A stretch of 64,000 nt of DNA from the NCBI RefSeq assembly GCF_014203155.1, contig NZ_JACHIK010000004.1, positions 186,001-250,000 on the forward strand, in the 5' to 3' direction. Origin of the DNA: Shinella fusca (GTDB lineage: Bacteria; Pseudomonadota; Alphaproteobacteria; Rhizobiales; Rhizobiaceae). The position numbers were made by a program, and so were the translations under genes. Below, one piece after another: positions 54,975-62,308 of the stretch. Under the pieces are notes generated by a model. The model was given only the letters and a program-made list of their open reading frames with translations. It ran no database searches and was not told where the DNA came from. Each line of letters opens with the position of its first letter. The stretch's first letter is position 1.

Positions 54975-55741
54975 GGGTTCTTCTCCTTCTGTTCGGCGGA
55001 TGCCACGGGAGATTTCGCATCCTCGATGAAATAGTTCGGATCCCAGATCTCGGCCGTCTCGACCTCGCCGAGCAGCTTGCCGAGATGGAAGCTCATGGCG
55101 GCCGTGGCGCCCGCCTTGTCGCCGGCCTTCATGCAGTCGATCACGGCCGAATGCTCCTCGATGACGCGGGCAAGGCGGCCCTCCTGCGGCAGGGTGAGGA
55201 GGCGGTAGCGGTCCGAATGGACCTTGACCTGCTGGATGAGGGCCCAGATGCCCGGGAAGCCGGCGATATCGCTGATCAGCTTGTGGAAATCGTTGTCGAG
55301 CACATGGAAGGCGGCGACGTCGTCGTCCCGCACGCAGGCGCCGAGATCGGCAAGGTTGCGCTCCAGCGCGCGAAGCCCCGCCGGCGTCATCTTCTCGACG
55401 GCGATGGAAACGGTCGTGTCCTCCAGCGCCTTGCGCACCAGGATCGCCTCGTAGAGGGCATGGCGCGGGATGCGCGAGACGAAGGTGCCCGACTGCGGGA
55501 AGACGTCGACGAGGCCTTCGTCGGAAAGCCGCAGCATCGCCTCGCGGATCGGCGTCCGGCTGACGCCGAATTCGGCCTCCAGTTCCTTCTCGTTCAGGAG
55601 GTCCATCGGCTTGCGGCGGAGCGAGATGATGTCGTCGCGCAGCGCATTGTAGACGAGCGTCGCCGCACGCGGGGCCGCCGCGCGCTGATGGGAGATCGGC
55701 GTGACGCCGGCAAGCGAACGCTTCCTGCGGGCCTGGGTCAC
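54971..55741 (-). CDS. GntR-family (FadR/FCD) regulator of uronate genes
   Basis: 256 residues from the GTG at 55741 (GGAGG nearby upstream); an ATG at 55801 reads into the promoter. The wHTH includes ELEAEFGVSRTPIREAMLRL (about 53-72), and the FCD domain has the metal-site pattern FHVLDNDFHKLISDI. It is the first gene of the kdu operon. A motif at 55821-55841 in its promoter recurs upstream of uxaC, so I infer that it controls both uronate operons. E. coli ExuR/UxuR, of the same subfamily, provide precedent. Confidence 0.88.
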   Translation of the reverse strand: MTQARRKRSLAGVTPISHQRAAAPRAATLVYNALRDDIISLRRKPMDLLNEKELEAEFGVSRTPIREAMLRLSDEGLVDVFPQSGTFVSRIPRHALYEAILVRKALEDTTVSIAVEKMTPAGLRALERNLADLGACVRDDDVAAFHVLDNDFHKLISDIAGFPGIWALIQQVKVHSDRYRLLTLPQEGRLARVIEEHSAVIDCMKAGDKAGATAAMSFHLGKLLGEVETAEIWDPNYFIEDAKSPVASAEQKEKNP

Positions 55742-55820
55742 GACAGAGCCCTCCCCGCCCGCACAACGATATGACGCCCGTTCCTGCCCACCGACCAGCA
55801 CCTCCGTTTGATCGACAGAA

Positions 55821-55841
55821 GTAGTATATTAGTATCCAACT
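55821..55841 (-). promoter_or_regulatory. GntR operator overlapping the kdu operon promoter
   Basis: Imperfect palindrome sharing TWGTATAYTAGTATSCAA with the uxaC operator (here positions 55822-55839). On the minus strand it includes a -10-like TATACT (55823-55828). The remaining 55842-55989 has no recognisable gene. Confidence 0.7.
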
Positions 55842-55989
55842 AAGCGCAACAGTCTTCGCAAGAAAATTGGAGACGCCCGCCGAAAACGCGATTCCGCGCG
55901 CTATCGGATCGTGCCTTTTCCATTGAAAAAGCTCGGCAATTATCGACAGGGATTTTGGCGGGAAGAAGAGACGGCCGCGGCCTTCTGCT

Positions 55990-56208
55990 TTATGCCGGCA
56001 GGTTTTCCGTCAGGCGGAATTCCGGGCTCCAGCCAAGTTCCGCAATGGCCTTTTCCGTCGCGACCGCGTCGTTCGGCTCGGCGATGTTGAAGGCGCCCGG
56101 CGCGCCGCGGTCGACCGCGAGGAATGCGGCATAGGCGGCCGCATCCACATGAAGCGGCAGGGCGGCGGGAGGCGCCGCAAAGCCGGTGCCCGGCCCGTAG
56201 CCCTTCAC
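55990..56208 (-). pseudogene. C-terminal remnant of an NAD-dependent epimerase/dehydratase
   Basis: The last 70 or so residues (LPLHVDAAAYAAFLAVDRG, GAFNIAEPNDAVATEKAIAE, LGWSPEFRL) look like the end of an extended SDR/epimerase, but the Rossmann domain and catalytic residues are absent. Coding similarity stops near 56208, where a piece of another gene begins in the opposite orientation. No RBS is obvious. Confidence 0.65.
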
Positions 56209-56332
56209 CGAGGCGTCGCCCCTTTACACCGGCGCCATCGAGCAGGACATCGTGAACGGCCTGTCGGCGGAGGAAGAGACGGCCATCCGGCGCTGGCTGG
56301 CCCGCGTCGCTTCCCCCGAAAGGCAGGAATGA
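56201..56332 (+). pseudogene. C-terminal remnant of a MarR-like regulator
   Basis: An open stretch of 43 codons ending at 56332 reads PLYTGAIEQDIVNGLSAEEE and AIRRWLARVA, typical of the last helix pair of MarR-family regulators. A stop at 56198-56200 closes the frame upstream and there is no helix-turn-helix. It abuts the epimerase remnant, indicating a deletion or rearrangement junction. Confidence 0.55.
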
Positions 56333-56344
56333 GGGACGCGTCCG

Positions 56345-58009
56345 TCAGTTGAGGAAGGCGGCGCCGGTCTTGCGCCGGGTCATCATGAGGAACGCCTGCA
56401 CATCGATACCGGCGGGCGGGGCGGGTGGCGGATTGATGAGGATGCCGCGGTTCGGCCGTCTTGCCACCGGCAGACGGTTGAGGGCCCGCCGCGCCTTCTC
56501 CACGTAATCCGTCCGCGTCCCGGTGGGGGCGCCGTGCTCGACGAGCTGGGACCAGGCCTGCCTTGCCGCTTCGCGCTCGCCGAGCACCAGCGAGGCGACG
56601 CCGAGCTTGTAGAGCGCCTCGCCCTTGTACGGCTCGAGGCGAAGCACGTCGCGCAGGGCCTCGATCGCCCGCGGATAGGCGGAGCGGGCAAGGCACACGT
56701 CGGCAAGGCGCATCAGCACGGGCCTCGGGTCCGGCGTGCGCGGCAGGAGCGCGCGGAAGGCCTCCTCGGCCTCGGCCAGGTTGCCGCGCAGGACCTGGAG
56801 ATTGGCAAGGCCGAACTCCGCGCCGAGATGGTCGGGAGCCGCCTCCACCACCTGGCGGAAGGCGCGCTCGGCATCGACCCGCTTGCCGCGGCGGTTGAAA
56901 TCGAGCGCCTGCCGGTAGACGAAATCGATGCTGTCCGGATTGAGCTTGCCTCCGAGGTTCTTGCCGTCGCGGGTCTTGAACTCGACGCAGCTTATCCGGT
57001 GCTCCTCGACGCCGAACATGTATTTGTAGGGCTCGTTGCCGCGCAGGAAATCGTAGAGGCGGAAGCCGTCCGCAATCGCCCGGCGGATGCAGTAGCCGTG
57101 GAGGATCAGCCCCGGCGAGGGCGTGGTCCAGGTCTCGTCGCGTCCGGTGATGTAGAAGCGGATCGCCTTCTTGCCGGCGTCGACGATATTGGCGAGCGCG
57201 GCCAGCGGCCGCTCGCCGTGCCAGAGCACCGGCACGTCGAGATCGCCCTCCTCGAAGCAATCCATGAGCATCTGCCGCGTGCTGCGGATCAGTTCTTCCG
57301 TCCTTTCCGCCCCCTTGACCGGCGACCAGCGGGTCCGCCAGAAATCGAAGAGGATGGTGAGGTCGCGATCGATCGTCTCGGCATCGGCATGGGTGATGCG
57401 GAATTCGTCGCCCCCTTCCACCTTGCGCAGGAACCGCCGCAGCTTCTGCCGAGTCTGGCTGCTCATGTGCCGTTCCAGATAGGCGTCCCAGCTCTCTGGA
57501 AGATGGATCTGCGGGCAGATCGTGGCGTCGATCTTCTGCTCGTTGAGCGGGGTTCTCCTGCGGAACATCACCCGCGGGCCCTCCAGCGCGCGGATCATCG
57601 CCTCGCGCCGCTCCGGCGGGCCGTTGAAATAATCGAGCTTGATCTCCTTCCAGACCTGCTGCCTGAGGACCTTGCAGAAGCCGGCCACGGCATAGCGCTC
57701 GTACTCCGGAAGGCACAGGAAGCCGGTATAGTCGGCGGCATAATTGCCGGCCATGACGATCTCGTCGAAGAACAGGCCGTCCTTGTCCTGCCGGGTCTGG
57801 AGACGCAGCGGAAAGAAGGCGACGAAGGGGGCGCCCGGATCCTTCTCCTTCAGGGCGAGGATGAACCATCGCTTCTTGCGGGCAAGGAAACGCCGGAGCC
57901 AGCCATGAGAGAGGAAATGCTGCGCATGGGGATCGGCCGCAAACACCGCCTCCCAGTTGTCCTTCAAAGCGACGAAGGCCTCCATCGTCTCGATGCATTT
58001 GACCTGCAT
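56345..58009 (-). CDS. GNAT (BioF2/CelD-like) acetyltransferase domain plus TPR repeats
   Basis: 554 residues from the ATG at 58009. Residues about 1-330 resemble the acetyltransferase_6 fold of CelD-like proteins (HFLSHGWLRRFLARKKRWFI, then AIRFYITGRDETWTTPSPGL and YDFLRGNEPYKYMFG). Residues about 360-510 contain tetratricopeptide-like repeats (RRGKRVDAERAFRQVVEAAP, RGNLAEAEEAFRALL, PRAIEALRDVLRLEPYKGEA). It lies downstream of the type I secretion genes on the same strand, separated by about 110 bases. The role is unknown; modification of a secreted or envelope component is possible. Confidence 0.7.
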   Translation of the reverse strand: MQVKCIETMEAFVALKDNWEAVFAADPHAQHFLSHGWLRRFLARKKRWFILALKEKDPGAPFVAFFPLRLQTRQDKDGLFFDEIVMAGNYAADYTGFLCLPEYERYAVAGFCKVLRQQVWKEIKLDYFNGPPERREAMIRALEGPRVMFRRRTPLNEQKIDATICPQIHLPESWDAYLERHMSSQTRQKLRRFLRKVEGGDEFRITHADAETIDRDLTILFDFWRTRWSPVKGAERTEELIRSTRQMLMDCFEEGDLDVPVLWHGERPLAALANIVDAGKKAIRFYITGRDETWTTPSPGLILHGYCIRRAIADGFRLYDFLRGNEPYKYMFGVEEHRISCVEFKTRDGKNLGGKLNPDSIDFVYRQALDFNRRGKRVDAERAFRQVVEAAPDHLGAEFGLANLQVLRGNLAEAEEAFRALLPRTPDPRPVLMRLADVCLARSAYPRAIEALRDVLRLEPYKGEALYKLGVASLVLGEREAARQAWSQLVEHGAPTGTRTDYVEKARRALNRLPVARRPNRGILINPPPAPPAGIDVQAFLMMTRRKTGAAFLN

Positions 58010-58118
58010 GACACCCACCCCATCGACCGACCTCGCCCCATAGTAGAGGCTTTCGGGGGGCGCCGACATGGACCGAAGGGGTCATCGGCCCCATCAAATA
58101 GGGCTAATCCGGCACAGC

Positions 58119-58610
58119 TTAGAGGGCATCCTTCAGGAAGGGGCTCGCATGGATGAAGGCCCACAGCGCCTTGCTGATGTCGGCGATCTCGGAAATGCCC
58201 TTTTCAAGCTGACGCAACTCCCGCTGGTCCATCTGCTCGACCTTGCCGTAGAGGATGGACTGCTCCGTCTCGACGAGCCGCATCAACTGGGTGCTTGCGA
58301 TATCGCCCTTCTCGTCGAAGGCGTAGATGCTGTGGTTGTACTTGTTGCGGACCTTGCTGACCCGCTTCAGCCGGCCCATGGCGGCGAGGATGAAATCGCG
58401 GTCGGCCGGCGCCGTCGTGCCGCGCTTGGCGAGGCGCTCGACGAGGTCGATGCGCGCCCGCGTCGTGTTCAGCGTGAGGAAGATCACGACGGCGGTTTCC
58501 TTGTCGACGCCGAGCTGGTGCGCGATCACGTAGATCAGCAGGCTCTCGGTGTTCGTCCAGACATAGTTGAGCCTGCCCACCTGAAGGAGAACATCAGGCA
58601 TGTTGCCCAT
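58119..58610 (-). CDS. Hypothetical protein linked to the type I secretion operon
   Basis: 163 residues from the ATG at 58610 (GGGAGG RBS), 20 bases after the HlyD stop. It is predicted mostly helical: NYVWTNTESLLIYVIAHQLG, then charged segments RVSKVRNKYNHSIYAFDEKG and QMDQRELRQLEKGISEIADI. There is no signal peptide. I do not recognise the family; co-transcription suggests a role in secretion or its control. Confidence 0.65.
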   Translation of the reverse strand: MGNMPDVLLQVGRLNYVWTNTESLLIYVIAHQLGVDKETAVVIFLTLNTTRARIDLVERLAKRGTTAPADRDFILAAMGRLKRVSKVRNKYNHSIYAFDEKGDIASTQLMRLVETEQSILYGKVEQMDQRELRQLEKGISEIADISKALWAFIHASPFLKDAL

Positions 58611-58630
58611 GGCCACCTCCCGACCAACGG

Positions 58631-59980
58631 TCACCGCTCCTTGAACGCCCGCGACATGCTATCGGCGATCGGCTTGGTGATATACTGGAAAAACGTGCGC
58701 TCCGATGTCTGGATCAGCACGTCGGCGGGCATGCCCGGCACCGGATGGAAGCCGGTCACGCGCTTGATCTCCGTTTCGGGCACGCGCACGCGCACGATAT
58801 AGACGTCCTTGGGCGAGGTCACGGGACCTTCCTCGACCGAATCGGCCGAGACATAGATCACCTTTCCCTCCAGCACGGGTGTCGTGCGGCTGTTCAGCGC
58901 CGAAAGGCGGACGGTCGCCTTCTCGCCCTGATGAATCTGGTCGATGGAGGTGCGCAGCACCTGCGCCTCGATGATCAGGGGAACGCCGGCCGGCAGGATT
59001 TCCATGATCGGCTTGCCGGTCGTGATGACGCCGCCGGCCGTGTGGTAGTAGGAGCGCACCACCGTGCCGGTGACCGGCGAACGGATGACCGTGCGATCCA
59101 GCACCTCGGATGCCTCGCGCATCTGCTCGCGCACGCCGTCGAGGTCGGATTCGGCCGTCTCCAGCGCGTCGAGCGCCGATTGCTTGAGCGTGTTGACGGC
59201 GATGACGGCCTCCTGCTTGTAGCGGTCGATCTGCGCGTCGCTCTCGTTCACCTCGCCCTGGATGCGCGAGATGTCGCCCATGGCGTCGGCGATGGCCCGC
59301 TCGACGGCGAGGTAGTCCGTCCGCTTCATGTAGCCGATCTTCGCCAGCTTCTCCTTGGAATCGCGCTCTTCCGACAGGAGCGCGACCTGGCGCTCCAGCG
59401 CCGCCATCTGGCCGCGATAACCCTTGGAGCGGTATTCCAGCGAGCGGATGTTCTTCTCGATCAGGTTCAACTGCTCTTCCAGCTTGACCTTGCGGCTGTT
59501 GAAGATGACGTGCTGGCTCTCGGCGATGGCGACGACATCGGGGTCGCTGGCTTCCTTGCGCACCAGCTCGGGCAGTTCGAAGACCTTTTTCCCGAGCGCC
59601 TCGGCCCGCAGCCGCGCGACGACGGCCTCGAGGCGCAGCCAGCGCAGCTTCAGGGCGCGTTCGTTGGAAAGCGCGGCCGTATCGTCGAGCGTCACGAGCA
59701 TGTCGCCCACGCGGACCTTGTCGCCCTCGTTGACATGCAGCTCCTTGATGATGCCGCCTTCGAGATGCTGGATGATCTTGTTGTTGCCGGTCGCCACGAA
59801 GCTGCCGGAGGTGATGATCGCCGAGGCGAGCGGCGCCGTGCCGGCCCACACGCCGAACCCGCCGAACGTCACCCCGATCGCGGTGAGGCCGACGAGCACA
59901 TGCGAGCGGATCGACCGCGGCACGTCGGCATACCAGTCGGACTGGTCGTGGATCGCCGGTACTTTCCTGTCCTTCGCCAT
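58631..59980 (-). CDS. HlyD-family periplasmic adaptor of a type I secretion system
   Basis: 449 residues. One membrane helix near 30-50 (GLTAIGVTFGGFGVWAGTAP), lipoyl half-motifs (IIKELHVNEGDKVRVGDMLV near 75-94; VIRSPVTGTVVRSYYHTAGG near 295-315), a long coiled coil (about 120-280) and the C-terminal RVRVPETEIKRVTGFHPVPG. It bridges the inner-membrane exporter and an outer-membrane TolC-like channel not encoded here. It starts 1 base after the exporter stop. Confidence 0.92.
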   Translation of the reverse strand: MAKDRKVPAIHDQSDWYADVPRSIRSHVLVGLTAIGVTFGGFGVWAGTAPLASAIITSGSFVATGNNKIIQHLEGGIIKELHVNEGDKVRVGDMLVTLDDTAALSNERALKLRWLRLEAVVARLRAEALGKKVFELPELVRKEASDPDVVAIAESQHVIFNSRKVKLEEQLNLIEKNIRSLEYRSKGYRGQMAALERQVALLSEERDSKEKLAKIGYMKRTDYLAVERAIADAMGDISRIQGEVNESDAQIDRYKQEAVIAVNTLKQSALDALETAESDLDGVREQMREASEVLDRTVIRSPVTGTVVRSYYHTAGGVITTGKPIMEILPAGVPLIIEAQVLRTSIDQIHQGEKATVRLSALNSRTTPVLEGKVIYVSADSVEEGPVTSPKDVYIVRVRVPETEIKRVTGFHPVPGMPADVLIQTSERTFFQYITKPIADSMSRAFKER

Positions 59981-59981
59981 C

Positions 59982-62291
59982 TCACTTGCCCTCGATGGTG
60001 GGGTTGCCCTGGCCGTTCGTGGCGCGCGTCAGCGCTTCCAGCACCTTCACGCGCTCCCCGAACATCGCGACCGTGCCTTCCTTCAGGACGAGGATCTTGT
60101 CGACGACCTGCAGCAGGGAGGGCCGCTGGGTGATGGTGACGGTGGTGATGCCCGCCCGCTTGGCATGCTGCAGGGCGCGCGCGAGGGCGGCCTCGCCGGG
60201 AGGATCGAGGTTGGAATTCGGCTCGTCCAGCACGACGAATTTCGGATTGCCGAAGAAGGCACGGGCGAGCGCGATGCGCTGCTTCTGGCCGCCGGAGAGC
60301 GGTGAGCCGTCGGCTGTCACGATCGTCTCGTAGCCCTGGGGGAAGCTTGCGATCAGCTCGTGCACGTCGGCCAGCATCGCGGCCTCGAAGATCGTGCGGT
60401 CCTCCACGTCGTCGCGCATGCGGGCGATGTTGGCCTTGATCGTGCCGGGGAAGAGCTGCACGTCCTGCGGCAGGTAGCCGATGCTCTCGCCGAACTGCCG
60501 CTGGTCCCAATTGCGCAGGTCCATGAGGTCGAGCCGCACGGAGCCGGAGGTCGGCATGATCGAGCCGACGAGCATCTTGCCGAGCGTCGTCTTGCCGGAG
60601 CCGGAATTGCCGATCACGGCAAGCGATTCCCCCTTCTTCAGCGAGAAGGAGAGGCCGTTGAGGATGACGCGCTTCTGCGGCGGCGGGACGAACAGGATGC
60701 GCTCGACATCGAGCCGGCCTTCCGGCTGCGGCAGGCGCAGGCGGGCGAAGTTCAGCGGCGAGGAGAGGAGGAGCTGCTTGATGCGGCCATAGGAGGCGCG
60801 CGACTTGTTGAACTGGTTCCAGCCTTCGATCGCCCCTTCGATCGGCGCCAGCGCGCGGCCCGAGATGATGGAGGCGGCGATCACCATGCCGCCGGTGAGC
60901 TGCCCCGTCAGGGCGAGATGGGCGCCCCAGCCGAGAAGGGTGATCTGCGTGAGCATGCGGCACGCCTTGGAGCAGCCCGTGAAGACGATGTTACGGTCCT
61001 GCGCCCTGACATGCGCCTTCAGCGAACCCGCCGTGTCATGCCCCCACATCTTCACCGCTTCCGGGATCATCGCCAGCGCGTTGATGATCTGCGAGTTGCG
61101 CGACATGGAATCGAGCTGGAGATTGGCGCGGCTGAGGAACCCGGTCGCCTCAGCATAGTGCCGCGCCGTGAACCTCTGGTTCAGGAAGGCGATGAAGAAC
61201 AGCACCGAGCAGCAGGTCATGATGATGATGCCGAGATGCGGATGGACGAGGTAGACCACCAGCACGAAGAACGGCATCAGCGGCGCATCCAGGAAGGCGA
61301 TCAGCGTGCCCGAGGTCAGGAAGCTGCGAAGCTGCTGGAGGTCCTGCAGCGTCTGGTAGTCCTTGCCGCTGCCGTGCAGCGAGGCGCGCGCGGCCGCGCT
61401 GAGGACGGGCGCGCCGAGCTGCACCTCCAGCTCGACCGCCGTGCGCATGAGGATGAAGCGCCGGATGCTGTCGGCGAAAGCCTGCAGCAGGACGGCCCCG
61501 ACGACGACGACCGTCAGCATGATCAGCGTGTCCATGGACCTGCTGGTGAGGACGCGGTCGGAAATCTGGAAGAGATAGAGGGGAATGGCGAGAAGCAGGA
61601 TGTTGATCGCCACCGTGAACACCATGACGATCGAAAGGTTGTGGCGGACAACCGCCATGGCCTTGGCAAGACTCGCGGCGAAATTGACCGGGCCGCTGCG
61701 CTTGTGGAACGCCGCGCCGTCGCCGCCTCCACCGCCGCCCCCTCCGCCATTGCCGGAGGAGATCCCGCCATCGCCGCCGCCACCGCCCTGAGGTCGCCGT
61801 TCCGCTGCGCGAACCGGGCCTGTATCGCCCTCGATCGTGCGGCCGAACGGCTGGACCGGCGTTGCCTTCTCCACTTCGGCCTCGCGCAGCCGCGCCTGCG
61901 GTTCGGCCTTCTCCTGCACGCTTTCCTCCGCGGCGGCCTGTCCTTTCTCCGCCTTGCGCCTCGATGCGGGCTTTTGCCGGGGAGCGGGGAGCGGCCGGGC
62001 GGATTTTTCGGCCATGCGCCTGTTGGCGGCGTCGAGCTCTTCCCGCCGGAGGGAAACCGGCTTTTCCGCCGGGGGCTCCCGAACCTCCGATATGGCGGCC
62101 GGCTCCGAGCCGTCCTCCGCCATCTTCGTCAGCGCCGCGACGGCCTCGTCTATCGCCGCGATGCACAGTTCGGTGACCCTGTTCTCGCTCTCGGGATCGG
62201 CCTCGGAATGGCGCTTGCCCTTCCTGCCGATATCGACCGAAAGCGACGTATGGACGCCGAGCCGGCGGGTATTCTGCGGAATGAAGTTCAT
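59982..62291 (-). CDS. Type I secretion ABC exporter (PrtD-like) with a long disordered N-terminus
   Basis: 769 residues from the ATG at 62291. Residues 1-215 are charged, Pro/Ala/Glu-rich and end in a glycine run (about 169-192) before the first helix, an extension absent from the usual 570-residue PrtD proteins. The membrane domain is about 217-480. The ATPase has Walker A GNSGSGKTT (561-569), signature LSGGQKQR (665-672) and Walker B FVVLDEP (685-691). The switch-His position reads TITQRPS, with Gln722 in place of His. It lies between the candidate substrate gene and hlyD. Confidence 0.9.
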   Translation of the reverse strand: MNFIPQNTRRLGVHTSLSVDIGRKGKRHSEADPESENRVTELCIAAIDEAVAALTKMAEDGSEPAAISEVREPPAEKPVSLRREELDAANRRMAEKSARPLPAPRQKPASRRKAEKGQAAAEESVQEKAEPQARLREAEVEKATPVQPFGRTIEGDTGPVRAAERRPQGGGGGDGGISSGNGGGGGGGGGDGAAFHKRSGPVNFAASLAKAMAVVRHNLSIVMVFTVAINILLLAIPLYLFQISDRVLTSRSMDTLIMLTVVVVGAVLLQAFADSIRRFILMRTAVELEVQLGAPVLSAAARASLHGSGKDYQTLQDLQQLRSFLTSGTLIAFLDAPLMPFFVLVVYLVHPHLGIIIMTCCSVLFFIAFLNQRFTARHYAEATGFLSRANLQLDSMSRNSQIINALAMIPEAVKMWGHDTAGSLKAHVRAQDRNIVFTGCSKACRMLTQITLLGWGAHLALTGQLTGGMVIAASIISGRALAPIEGAIEGWNQFNKSRASYGRIKQLLLSSPLNFARLRLPQPEGRLDVERILFVPPPQKRVILNGLSFSLKKGESLAVIGNSGSGKTTLGKMLVGSIMPTSGSVRLDLMDLRNWDQRQFGESIGYLPQDVQLFPGTIKANIARMRDDVEDRTIFEAAMLADVHELIASFPQGYETIVTADGSPLSGGQKQRIALARAFFGNPKFVVLDEPNSNLDPPGEAALARALQHAKRAGITTVTITQRPSLLQVVDKILVLKEGTVAMFGERVKVLEALTRATNGQGNPTIEGK

Positions 62292-62308
62292 GGGTCCCCT
62301 CCCCGGTC

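Noticed and set aside
55990-56352. Intact small proteins in the 56-kb gap
   Set aside because: The readable stretches are only C-terminal ends of larger families and lack starts, RBS and functional domains.
61730-61800. Glycine-codon run as a nucleotide tandem repeat or CRISPR-like array
   Set aside because: It is an in-frame poly-Gly linker in the exporter; there are no regularly spaced repeats with unique spacers anywhere in the window.
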